A stretch of DNA of 8,482 nucleotides, taken from positions 1 to 8,482 of the forward strand of contig JAISRD010000008.1 of assembly GCA_031273835.1 (NCBI GenBank), written 5' to 3'. This document shows positions 1 to 6,527 of the stretch, one piece after another. Position numbers and translations under genes: made by a program. Under the pieces are notes generated by a model that ran no database searches, had not been told where the DNA came from, and was given only the letters and a program-made list of their open reading frames with translations. The stretch's first letter is position 1; every line of letters begins with the position of its first letter. Source of the stretch: Treponema sp. (GTDB lineage Bacteria > Spirochaetota > Spirochaetia > Treponematales > Breznakiellaceae).

Positions 1-891
1 GTTGAACATTTTACCCGTACTCTGGCGGGAGCGGAAGTTAATGTGGCCATCGGTCTTACCCGGTTGGGGCATCAAGTGTCGTATATTACCCGCTTGGGGG
101 ACGACATTCTGGGCAGATATATCAGGACCAAACTGCGCACGGAAAATATTGGCGCGCAAATTGTTTTCGATCCCGATCATTTTACCGGATTTCAATTAAA
201 GGAAAAAATGCTGACCGGGGATCCTCTGGTTTGTTACTTCCGTAAAAACAGCGCGGCCAGTATGCTCTGCGAAGAAGACGTGAACGCCGCGGATTTGAGC
301 GGGGCGCGGCTCCTCCACCTTACCGGCATTCCCCCCGCCCTTTCGGCAGGAGCGAGGGCCGCCGCCTATCGCATGATTGAGCGGGCAAAGGCGGCACAAA
401 TACAGGTAAGTTTCGATCCAAATTTGCGGCCGGGCCTCTGGGAAAACCAGGAAACCATGATTCGGGTGGTAAACGATATTGCCGCAAAATGCGATATGGT
501 ACTGCCTAATCTTAAGGAAGGCAGGACGTTGACCGGCTTTGATGACGAGGTAAAAATAGCGGACTACTATCTTAACCTTGGCGTAAAGATGGTAACCGTA
601 AAACTAGGTAAACGCGGTTCCTTTACTAAAACAGGGAAACAGTATTTCTACCAGCCAAATATGCCTATTGATAAAATCGTAGATACTGTCGGCGCGGGGG
701 ATGGCTTTGCGGTGGGTATAATCAGCGGAACCCTGGAGGGGCTTTCCCTGGAGGAGACGGTACAGAGGGGTAACGCCATCGGCGCGTTACAACTCCGGCA
801 GGCCGGGGATAATGAGGGGCTGCCGACCAGTGAGGAACTGCGGAATTATCTGGAGGAGGTAAAAAACGGTGCTTTTGCAAATGGCTATTGA
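1..891 (+). CDS. kdgK: PfkB/ribokinase-family sugar kinase, 2-keto-3-deoxygluconate kinase-like (5' partial)
   Basis: The reading frame is open from base 1, so the start lies outside the window; 296 codons are visible and perhaps 20-40 N-terminal residues are missing. The kinase should transfer phosphate from ATP to a sugar or sugar acid in the cytoplasm. PfkB signature 1 is at visible codons 10-24 (GAEVNVAIGLTRLG). FDPNLRPGLW lies near codons 137-146. Signature 2, DTVGAGDGFAVG, is at codons 228-239, with catalytic Asp at codon 234. The C-terminal pattern GAL...GDNEGLP resembles 2-keto-3-deoxygluconate kinases (EC 2.7.1.45) more than fructokinases or ribokinase. The stop codon lies inside the next gene, which implies translational coupling. 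No KDPG aldolase (the usual partner) is visible; the neighbours are hexulose-phosphate enzymes, so the real substrate may differ. The family call is firm; the substrate is inferred. Confidence 0.82.
   Translation, partial: VEHFTRTLAGAEVNVAIGLTRLGHQVSYITRLGDDILGRYIRTKLRTENIGAQIVFDPDHFTGFQLKEKMLTGDPLVCYFRKNSAASMLCEEDVNAADLSGARLLHLTGIPPALSAGARAAAYRMIERAKAAQIQVSFDPNLRPGLWENQETMIRVVNDIAAKCDMVLPNLKEGRTLTGFDDEVKIADYYLNLGVKMVTVKLGKRGSFTKTGKQYFYQPNMPIDKIVDTVGAGDGFAVGIISGTLEGLSLEETVQRGNAIGALQLRQAGDNEGLPTSEELRNYLEEVKNGAFANGY
852..859 (+). promoter_or_regulatory. Shine-Dalgarno site for hxlA
   Basis: GGAGGAGG lies inside the end of the kinase gene, 9 bases before the GTG at 869. This supports GTG 869 over ATG 881, which has no comparable site and would cut into the conserved first beta strand. 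Confidence 0.75.
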
Positions 892-1492
892 CCGGGTTTC
901 TCTGGAAGAGGCGGAACGTATTATCCGTGAAGCCGGGGACAGCGTTGATATTATCGAGGTGGGGACATCCCTTATCAAGGAGTTCGGGATAACTAGGAGT
1001 ATAGAGGGGCTTAAAAGCCGCTTCCCCGGACGGCGGCTTCTGGCCGACATCAAGGTTATGGACGAAGGGGCCTACGAATTTGGGAAAACCTACGAGGCCG
1101 ATGCGGACATTGCCACCGTCATGGGGGTGGCGGCCATGGCTACTATCGAAGCCTGCCGGGATACGGCCCGGTGTTTCGGCATGGAGTATATGATAGATCT
1201 TCTGGAAACGCCGGATGAAAAGATACGTGCGCTTGCCGCTTTCGGGGACGCTATTTTCTGTCTGCACCTGCCCAGCGATCTTGCGGGTGAAGGTCTGCGG
1301 GAACTGGTGATCCGGGAGAAGATCCTTCTAAACCGGAGTTCCCGTACCGCCGCCGCCGGGGGCGTTACTTTGGAGAGTATCCCCTTCCTCAAGCAAGCAG
1401 GAGTGGACATCGCGGTAGTGGGGAGCGCCATTACCAAAAACGAAAACATCGGCAGGGCCGCCGCGGCCTTTGCCGACGCGGTACACGAATGA
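869..1492 (+). CDS. hxlA: 3-hexulose-6-phosphate synthase family protein (OMP decarboxylase superfamily)
   Basis: The 207-residue protein has the length of bacterial 3-hexulose-6-phosphate synthases (about 210). These (beta/alpha)8-barrel, Mg-dependent aldolases join formaldehyde to ribulose 5-phosphate, or run in reverse. The superfamily residues are visible: D8 (MAID), E30 (IIEVG) and D60-x-K62-x-x-D65 in LADIKVMDEGAYE. H133 lies in CLHLPSD, and the phosphate-binding strands AAAGGV (161-166) and VVGSAI (183-188) are present. The GTG start is chosen from the Shine-Dalgarno site at 852-859 and from the family N-terminus (M-x-LQ-A-D). The gene overlaps the kinase by 23 bases and hxlB follows after 13. 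The isomerase partner favours the synthase over 3-keto-L-gulonate-6-phosphate decarboxylase (UlaD), a close relative. The loop after H133 (LPSDLAGEG) differs from the usual G-Y-D-x-Q-A, so substrate is less certain than family. Confidence 0.82.
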   Translation: MLLQMAIDRVSLEEAERIIREAGDSVDIIEVGTSLIKEFGITRSIEGLKSRFPGRRLLADIKVMDEGAYEFGKTYEADADIATVMGVAAMATIEACRDTARCFGMEYMIDLLETPDEKIRALAAFGDAIFCLHLPSDLAGEGLRELVIREKILLNRSSRTAAAGGVTLESIPFLKQAGVDIAVVGSAITKNENIGRAAAAFADAVHE

Positions 1493-1505
1493 AAGGAGAA
1501 CCATT

Positions 1506-2045
1506 ATGGAACTATTCGACATTATTTTGAAAGAAATTGCGGGCGTTTTGGAGCAGGTGGATGCTAAAGAACTGGATGCGGCCTTAAACTGTCTGGATAA
1601 AAAACACCGGGTTTTTGTGGACGGCGAAGGCCGCAGCGGGCTCATGGCTAAGGGTTTTGCTATGCGCTTAATGCATCTGGGTTACACGGTATATGTGGTG
1701 GGGGAAACTATAACCCCCGCCCTTGCCAAGGACGATTTGTTTATCGGCGTATCCGGTTCCGGCACCGGAGCGAACGTGATAAACGATGCCGCCAAGGCGA
1801 GGAAAAGCGGCTGCCGGTTATTGGCGGTTACCGGCAAGCCCGGTTCCCCGCTGGCCGAAGCCGCCGATGCGGTACTCTGCGTTCCCGGTACGGTCAAGGG
1901 CGATACCGGCGAAGACCGGGGCAGCATACAACTGCTCAGTTCCCTTTTTGATCAAAGCCTTCACCTTGTATTGGACACCCTATGTCTTATGGTAAGCCGC
2001 CGGGATGCCACCGGTAACGATACCGCCACCGGAGGCCATTGGTAG
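1506..2045 (+). CDS. hxlB: 6-phospho-3-hexuloisomerase family protein (SIS domain)
   Basis: This 179-residue SIS-domain protein matches the family's usual 180-185 residues. The family interconverts D-arabino-3-hexulose 6-phosphate and fructose 6-phosphate in the cytoplasm. The most telling stretch is GEGRSGLMAKGFAMRLMHLG (residues 40-59), followed by VVGETITP (64-71) and the phosphate-binding loop SGSGTGAN (83-90). The C-terminal helix carries SLFDQSL (146-152), where relatives I recall have SLFEQ. The ATG at 1506 is chosen because AAGGAG (1493-1498) lies 7 bases before it; an upstream in-frame start near 1470 would run back into hxlA without a ribosome site. It follows hxlA by 13 bases, the standard synthase-isomerase pair. 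The Glu-to-Asp change and the altered SGSGxT loop are the oddities. The C-terminal tail (about 167-179) is polar and poorly conserved. Confidence 0.87.
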   Translation: MELFDIILKEIAGVLEQVDAKELDAALNCLDKKHRVFVDGEGRSGLMAKGFAMRLMHLGYTVYVVGETITPALAKDDLFIGVSGSGTGANVINDAAKARKSGCRLLAVTGKPGSPLAEAADAVLCVPGTVKGDTGEDRGSIQLLSSLFDQSLHLVLDTLCLMVSRRDATGNDTATGGHW

Positions 2046-2052
2046 GATCCGT

Positions 2053-2069
2053 GGCGGTTCTTAACCGCT
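2053..2069. other. Small inverted repeat between convergent genes
   Basis: GCGGTT (2054-2059) and AACCGC (2063-2068) form a perfect 6-bp stem with a CTT loop, extendable by one G-T pair. It covers the repressor's stop codon (2061-2063) and lies 8 bases past the end of hxlB. It sits where a bidirectional terminator would be expected, but neither strand has a T run after it. At most it is a weak or factor-assisted terminator. Confidence 0.3.
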
Positions 2070-2843
2070 CCCGGCCTCTGAAATCAACACCTTTACCCCG
2101 GCGGCGGTTAATTCCCCCCGCAGCCTTTCGTCAAGACCGCTGTCGGTAATAAGCCCCGCAAAAGCGTCAAGAGAGGCAAAGCTCACCATGGAAGCGGAGC
2201 CGAATTTACTCGAATCACAGAGGAGCCAGGACTCGCCGGCCGAGGCAATGGCGGTACGTTTGGTCTGGGCTTCAACGGGCATGGGGGTAGAAGCGCCGAA
2301 TTGCAGGTTCACATTATTTGCCGCCATAAAAGCCCGGTCGAAGTGGAGCCCCCGCAAGGCAGTTTCCGCCAGGGAGCCGACACATGAAATGAGGCTGTGC
2401 CGCAGTTCCCCGCCGATCAGCACGATATTAATGTCCGGCGTATCCAGGAATTCCACCGCAAGATTGACCGCATTGGTCGTTACCACAAGGCCCCGTTTTG
2501 GCCCCTTTTTTATCAGCCGCGCCAGGGCAAGGGTGGTCGTCCCCGCGTCAAGGTAGAGGCTCTCCTGGTCTTTGATCAGGCTGTAGGCCAGCGCCGCGAT
2601 TGCATGCTTCTCCCGCTGGGCCGTGTTGAGCTTTTCCGCCAGGGCCGGCTCCCGGAAAGGCATGGCAATGGAAACCGCCCCGCCCCTGGTACGGCGCAAT
2701 AGGCCCTGGCGATCCAGGGTGCCCAGCATTTTACGTACCGTTACGATTGAAACACCCAGTTCCGCGGCCAGTTCCGTAACCGTAACCGCCTGTTTCGTCT
2801 GAACCAGTTCCAGTATTTTGTTTTTTCGTTCTATTCCCAACAT
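2061..2843 (-). CDS. DeoR-family transcriptional repressor, probable fructose operon regulator
   Basis: At 260 residues this is a full-length DeoR-family regulator. The N-terminal winged helix-turn-helix spans about residues 5-57, with ELAAELGVSIVTVRKML as helix-turn-helix and RTRGGA (51-56) closing the wing. The C-terminal sugar-phosphate sensor domain runs from about 75 to 235. Its effector-site motifs are YLDAGTTT (97-104), VVTTNA (120-125), LIGGELR (142-148), K195 and DSSKFG (210-215). Family members release DNA when a phosphosugar binds; fructose 1-phosphate is the likely ligand given the divergent fruBKA genes, but this is inferred. The very common T-[IV]-R-[RK]-D-L of the recognition helix reads TVRKML here, so the Asp is replaced by Met39. 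The ATG has no Shine-Dalgarno sequence and lies about 7 bases from a -10 hexamer, suggesting a leaderless mRNA. It is convergent with hxlB. Confidence 0.9.
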   Translation of the reverse strand: MLGIERKNKILELVQTKQAVTVTELAAELGVSIVTVRKMLGTLDRQGLLRRTRGGAVSIAMPFREPALAEKLNTAQREKHAIAALAYSLIKDQESLYLDAGTTTLALARLIKKGPKRGLVVTTNAVNLAVEFLDTPDINIVLIGGELRHSLISCVGSLAETALRGLHFDRAFMAANNVNLQFGASTPMPVEAQTKRTAIASAGESWLLCDSSKFGSASMVSFASLDAFAGLITDSGLDERLRGELTAAGVKVLISEAGSG

Positions 2844-2849
2844 GGTTTA

Positions 2850-2878
2850 ATTATGCCACAAATCGAAAGATTTGGAAA
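2850..2878 (-). promoter_or_regulatory. Predicted promoter of the DeoR-family gene
   Basis: Read on the - strand, TTTCCA (2878-2873) and CATAAT (2855-2850) are separated by 17 bases, matching 4/6 and 5/6 of the sigma70 consensus. Transcription should begin about 7 bases past the -10, which falls on or next to the A of the start codon at 2843. This is a sequence prediction. Confidence 0.45.
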
Positions 2879-2885
2879 GGTTTCC
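2864..2885. promoter_or_regulatory. Possible autoregulatory operator at the repressor promoter
   Basis: On the - strand TTTCC (2878-2874) and TTTCG (2868-2864) are 10 bases apart. The same segment holds an inverted repeat GGAAA-GG-TTTCC (2874-2885). Both overlap the -35 and spacer of the predicted repressor promoter. The words resemble those at the fru promoter, which suggests that one protein reads both. Confidence 0.35.
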
Positions 2886-2931
2886 GGTAGAAAAGAGTCT
2901 CAAACTGCTCAAATATGTTTCCAAAAATTAT

Positions 2932-2975
2932 TTTCGATATTTCGTAAAATTTCTATTGACTTTCTATAAGTTTCG
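2932..2975 (+). promoter_or_regulatory. Phased TTTCG/TTTCT repeats, predicted DeoR-family operator
   Basis: Five words, TTTCG (2932), TTTCG (2940), TTTCT (2950), TTTCT (2961) and TTTCG (2971), stand 8, 10, 11 and 10 bases apart, close to one helical turn. The middle pair extends to a 7-base direct repeat, TTTCTAT (2950-2956 and 2961-2967). The array runs over the -35 box and spacer of the fru promoter, where a bound repressor would block polymerase. Reiterated TTTC/TTTCG words are known at operators of DeoR-family regulators such as AgaR and GlpR. Assignment to the neighbouring DeoR protein is inferred. Confidence 0.6.
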
Positions 2976-2983
2976 TTTATAAT
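2956..2983 (+). promoter_or_regulatory. Sigma70-type promoter of the fruBKA operon
   Basis: TTGACT (2956-2961) and a perfect TATAAT (2978-2983) are separated by 16 bases in the A+T-rich gap before fruB. The start site should be near 2990, giving a leader of about 45 bases. A GTTTC...GAAAC inverted repeat (2970-2988) surrounds the -10. This is the best promoter match in the window and probably drives fruB, fruK, fruA and the gene after them. Confidence 0.75.
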
Positions 2984-2997
2984 GAAACCTATCAGGG

Positions 2998-3030
2998 GGC
3001 GAAAGCCGCTGAAAAATCTCCGGGAGGAGG
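2998..3030 (+). promoter_or_regulatory. fruB leader: two tiny GNRA-loop hairpins and Shine-Dalgarno site
   Basis: The leader contains GGC-GAAA-GCC (2998-3007) and CTCC-GGGA-GGAG (3018-3029), both with GNRA-type loops. The second uses part of the purine-rich ribosome site GGGAGGAGG (3022-3030), which lies 4 bases before the ATG at 3035. The ribosome site is clear and fixes the start; a regulatory role for the short stems is unproven. Confidence 0.4.
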
Positions 3031-3034
3031 GGAT

Positions 3035-5554
3035 ATGAAAGACGAAACCCAGGGGCCTGAGTTGATTATGAAGCTCGGCGCTGTATTTTCCGGTAAAGAG
3101 GAGGCGATCCGCGAGGCTTGCCGCCTGCTTTTCGCCGCGGGCTGCGTCGAGCAAGGCTACGAACAGAGTATGCTCAACCGGGAAAAAACCGCAAATACCT
3201 GGCTGGGGGCGGGGCTGGCTATCCCCCACGGGGCGCTGGAGGACAAGGGTATGGTAAAGCGGGACGGACTTGTGGTGATGCAAGTCCCCGCGGGGGTTGC
3301 TTGGGGCAAGGGAAATACGGCAACCCTCATTGTTGCCATTGCCGCCGCCGGGGACAGCCATATCGCTATCCTCCGCCAGATGACCGGGCTGCTCCAGGAC
3401 GAACCGATGATGAACCGTCTCAGTCATACACAGAACGAATCGGAGCTTTTGGCGGCTTTTTTGAAAAAGACGGAGCCGGAAAGCGGGGGAAAAGCCCTCC
3501 CCGATTTTGCTGTCGTCAGGGAATGGGTTCTGGATTACCCCGCCGGACTTCACGCCCGCCCCGGACTTACCTGGTCGGAAACGGCGGCGGAATCCCGGAC
3601 GCTCCTGAGAGTCCGCCATGAAAATAGCAGCGCGGATCCCCGGAAACTGGTGGAGCTGCTCCATTTGGGTCTTAAAGCGGGGGACAAACTGATAATTTCC
3701 TCGGAAGGCCCCGGCGCGGAAGAAACACTGGATAAATTCATCACGATGATTAGTTCCCTCAGCGCCCAGGAAAAGGCCCAGGCCGCCAAAGCCAATATGG
3801 CCAAGCCGGAAAAGGGCGCGGCTGTAAAGCCTTCATGGAAAGTCCCTGCCGGCATTATCATGGATTCTGTCGTGGGGACTACCGCCTCGCCGGGTTTCTG
3901 TTTTGGCAAGGTTTTCTGTGTCGGTTCAGGTGATATTGACGTTCCCGATGTTCCCATGCGGCTTGATGAGGGCGCGGCACTGCTGGAAGAAGCGGTTGCC
4001 AAGGCAAAACAACAGCTTAAAGCGGTGATGGACGATACCGCCAGACGGCTCGGCACGGCTGACGCGGCGATTTTCAAGACCCATACCGCTTTTCTTGGCG
4101 ACCAGGATCTCCTTGCGGCCTGCGCCGCCCGCATGGTGGACGGGCACGGCCCGGCTTGGTCATGGAAGAGCGCAGTGGAGGATATAGCAAAGAGTTTCGA
4201 GGCCATGGACAATCCCGTGCTTGCGGCCCGCGCCGGAGATATTCGCGATGTGGGGCGGCGGGTTCTGGACTTTCTTCTTCCCGAGGGCGCTCAGATAAAG
4301 AAAACGCAGCGCTTCCCGGCGGAAAAAGCGGTGATTCTCGCGAAGGATCTTTCCCCGGCGGATATGACGGAAATCGATCCGGAGCGGGTACTTGGCATTA
4401 TCACGGTCTTTGGCAGTCCCACCGCCCACATGGCGATTCTTGCCCGAACCATGGGGATTCCCACAGTGGTCTCCTGCGGCGCGGAGCTTCTTGCCATTCG
4501 GGACGGGGAAATGGTTGTCATTGACGCGGACGGCGGCATCGTGTACCTTAATCCCCCGGAAGCGGCTTTGAACGCCGCCGGGGATGAGCGGAAAAAGCGG
4601 GAAGCCCAGCGGCAGGAACAGATAAAAACCCGCGCGCTTCCGGCCAAAACGACCGATGGCCGTACCCTCTCGATTATGTCAAATATAAACACCACCGACC
4701 AGGCCCGCCTTGCCTTAGACATGGGCGCTGAAGGTGTCGGCCTTATGCGGACAGAGTTTCTGTTTCTGGAACGGGGGGAAAGCCCCAGTGAAGATGATCA
4801 GGCGGCTGTTTATACCGCGATGGCAAAAGCCCTGGGCGGGCGGGAGCTTATCATCCGTGCTTTGGACATCGGCGGCGACAAGCAGGTTGCCCATCTCAAC
4901 CTTGAGCGGGAGGATAATCCCTTTCTCGGTGTGAGGGGGGCGCGGCTCCTTTTCCGCAGAAAGGATCTGCTGCTTCCCCAGCTTAGGGCGATCTACCGTT
5001 CAGCAAAAGAATACCGCACTATCCGCCTGATGTTCCCCATGATTACCAGCATTAATGAATTCATCGAGCTTCGGAAGCTGTGCGGCGAAATTCGCGGGGA
5101 ACTCAAGGCCCCGGAGATTCCCCTGGGCATCATGATTGAAGTTCCGGCGGCGGCGCTACTGGCCGAATCCCTCGCGAAGGAAGCGGACTTTTTCTCTATT
5201 GGCACCAATGATCTTACCCAGTATACCCTGGCCATGGACAGGCAGAATCCCCTCCTGGCGCGGGAAACCGATCCCTTTCATCCGGCGGTGCTGCGTCTCA
5301 TCAAGCTCACCGTTGAGGGCGCGAAAAAATATAAACGCCCGGTGGGAGTATGCGGCGGCATGGCGGGAGAACCCTCCGGCGCTATGCTTCTCGCCGGCCT
5401 TGGGGTGAGCGAACTTTCCATGACTCCCCGGGATATTCCTCCGGTAAAAGAAGCGATTCGTCAAAGCAAATTCTCCGACCTTGAAAATCTGGCGGTCCGG
5501 GCGCTGGGCAAGACTACTCCCGAAGAAGTACGCGCCCTTTTGGAGGCGGAATGA
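3035..5554 (+). CDS. fruB: Fructose PTS multiphosphoryl transfer protein (IIA-HPr-Enzyme I fusion)
   Basis: This 839-residue cytoplasmic protein carries phosphate from PEP through Enzyme I, HPr and IIA to the membrane component FruA. Residues about 10-145 are a fructose/mannitol-type IIA domain with active His65 (AIPHG). Residues about 162-245 are HPr with His173 (GLHARPG). Residues about 280-839 are Enzyme I: phosphohistidine His465 (SPTAHMAILAR), the PEP-binding barrel with MRTEFLF (571-577), RALDIGGDKQ (608-617) and GTNDLTQYTLAMDR (723-736), and catalytic Cys773 (GVCGGMAGEP). A linker rich in Ala and Lys (245-268) separates HPr from Enzyme I. In an ungapped comparison with E. coli HPr, the position of regulatory Ser46 is Lys204. 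The ATG follows GGGAGGAGG. The stop overlaps fruK as ATGA. Domain order and the fruB-fruK-fruA gene order match the Pseudomonas/Xanthomonas type of fructose operon. All catalytic residues appear intact. Confidence 0.95.
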   Translation: MKDETQGPELIMKLGAVFSGKEEAIREACRLLFAAGCVEQGYEQSMLNREKTANTWLGAGLAIPHGALEDKGMVKRDGLVVMQVPAGVAWGKGNTATLIVAIAAAGDSHIAILRQMTGLLQDEPMMNRLSHTQNESELLAAFLKKTEPESGGKALPDFAVVREWVLDYPAGLHARPGLTWSETAAESRTLLRVRHENSSADPRKLVELLHLGLKAGDKLIISSEGPGAEETLDKFITMISSLSAQEKAQAAKANMAKPEKGAAVKPSWKVPAGIIMDSVVGTTASPGFCFGKVFCVGSGDIDVPDVPMRLDEGAALLEEAVAKAKQQLKAVMDDTARRLGTADAAIFKTHTAFLGDQDLLAACAARMVDGHGPAWSWKSAVEDIAKSFEAMDNPVLAARAGDIRDVGRRVLDFLLPEGAQIKKTQRFPAEKAVILAKDLSPADMTEIDPERVLGIITVFGSPTAHMAILARTMGIPTVVSCGAELLAIRDGEMVVIDADGGIVYLNPPEAALNAAGDERKKREAQRQEQIKTRALPAKTTDGRTLSIMSNINTTDQARLALDMGAEGVGLMRTEFLFLERGESPSEDDQAAVYTAMAKALGGRELIIRALDIGGDKQVAHLNLEREDNPFLGVRGARLLFRRKDLLLPQLRAIYRSAKEYRTIRLMFPMITSINEFIELRKLCGEIRGELKAPEIPLGIMIEVPAAALLAESLAKEADFFSIGTNDLTQYTLAMDRQNPLLARETDPFHPAVLRLIKLTVEGAKKYKRPVGVCGGMAGEPSGAMLLAGLGVSELSMTPRDIPPVKEAIRQSKFSDLENLAVRALGKTTPEEVRALLEAE

Positions 5555-6480
5555 AAATCGTAACCATTACCCCAAACCCGGCGATTGATCTTACCGTGAA
5601 ACTTGAAAAACTGATCCCCGGCGAAGTCCACCGCGCTGAATTTTCGACCGCCCACGCCGGCGGTAAGGGGATCAATGTATCAAGCAGGCTTGCGGCATAC
5701 GGCATGACCTCCGCCGCAAGCGGTTTTCTCGGCCATGATAACGCGGGTTTTTTCGAGCGGCATTTTCAGGAAAATAATATTGCCGATGCTTTTCTGAGAA
5801 TTCCCGGTGAGAGCCGTACCAATATCAAAATCGTTGACGCTCTTGGAACCACGGACATCAACCTCAAGGGTATGACCGTCAAAGCGGATGATGTTGAAAA
5901 TTTGCTGGCTAAAACGGAATCCCTTTTTGCAGAGGGCGGCGGCCTCGCCGTTTTGTCTGGGAGTCTCCCGCCGGGCTGCCCTCCCGATTTCTACCGGAGG
6001 CTTACAAAAAAATTAAAAGCCTCGGGGGCTGCCGTTCTGCTCGACGCCGACGGCGCGGCCCTGAAAAACGCGCTCTCCGGCGAGACTCTGCCGGACTGCA
6101 TCAAGCCGAATGTCAAGGAATTTTCCGAATGGGCCGGTGAAAGTCTTGCCACATTAGCCGGCATTCTGAAAACCGCGCGGAAACTCCTTGAGCGGGGACT
6201 CCGCTTGATAGTTGTTTCCATGGGCGGCGAGGGGGCGGTTTTTGTAAATCAACATGAAGCCATCCATGTCGAAGGGACGGTGGTACGCCTTGCCAGTACC
6301 GTCGGCGCGGGGGATGCCATGATGGCGGGGATTGCCGCCGCCTGGGATCAGGACCTGGAAAGCGCGGCCCGGCTTGCCACAGCCTTTTCAACCGCATGGC
6401 TGGAAAAGAACGGAGAGGGCCTGCATTTTCATGAAAAAGTTGAAAAAAGTATCACGAATGTAAGGGCGGCAAAATTATGA
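5551..6480 (+). CDS. fruK: 1-phosphofructokinase
   Basis: This 309-residue PfkB-family kinase phosphorylates fructose 1-phosphate, delivered by the PTS, to fructose 1,6-bisphosphate using ATP. The N-terminus TITPNPAIDLT (5-15) is typical of 1-phosphofructokinase and tagatose-6-phosphate kinase. AGGKGINVSSRL (36-47) is the substrate-binding signature 1, SGSLPPGCP (136-144) is a family motif, and STVGAGDAMMAG (249-260) is signature 2 with catalytic Asp255. Length is normal for FruK (about 305-315). The ATG overlaps the fruB stop in ATGA, with GGAGG (5542-5546) 4 bases upstream, so translation is probably coupled. Its place between fruB and fruA favours FruK over the LacC-type tagatose kinase. 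Nothing appears broken. Confidence 0.94.
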   Translation: MKIVTITPNPAIDLTVKLEKLIPGEVHRAEFSTAHAGGKGINVSSRLAAYGMTSAASGFLGHDNAGFFERHFQENNIADAFLRIPGESRTNIKIVDALGTTDINLKGMTVKADDVENLLAKTESLFAEGGGLAVLSGSLPPGCPPDFYRRLTKKLKASGAAVLLDADGAALKNALSGETLPDCIKPNVKEFSEWAGESLATLAGILKTARKLLERGLRLIVVSMGGEGAVFVNQHEAIHVEGTVVRLASTVGAGDAMMAGIAAAWDQDLESAARLATAFSTAWLEKNGEGLHFHEKVEKSITNVRAAKL

Positions 6481-6515
6481 ACGCAAGCCCTACGGAATCT
6501 ACAAGCACGGCACAT

Positions 6516-6522
6516 AAGGAGG
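6516..6522 (+). promoter_or_regulatory. Shine-Dalgarno site deciding the fruA start
   Basis: AAGGAGG, preceded by T, is 5 bases before the ATG at 6528. It makes 6528 the preferred start over the in-frame ATG at 6477, which overlaps the fruK stop and has only a weak AAGGG upstream. Confidence 0.75.
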
Positions 6523-6527
6523 ATACC

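Noticed and set aside
43..45. GTG at 43 as the start of the first kinase
   Set aside because: The frame is open upstream and codons 10-14 already carry the conserved G-A-E-V-N motif, so the gene begins outside the window.
869..1492. HxlA homologue as 3-keto-L-gulonate-6-phosphate decarboxylase (UlaD)
   Set aside because: The D-x-K-x-x-D core is shared, but LADIKVMDEGAYE and the adjacent isomerase favour the synthase group; kept as a stated alternative.
1470..1505. Upstream in-frame start for hxlB near 1470
   Set aside because: It has no ribosome site, would overlap hxlA and adds 12 residues not expected in the family; ATG 1506 has AAGGAG at the right distance.
2053..2069. The convergent-gene inverted repeat as an intrinsic terminator
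   Set aside because: The stem is only 6 bp and no T tract follows on either strand; kept only as an inverted repeat.
2844..3034. Riboswitch or small RNA in the divergent gap
   Set aside because: The predicted leader is only about 45 bases and I recognise no known riboswitch core; the gap is accounted for by promoters and operator words.
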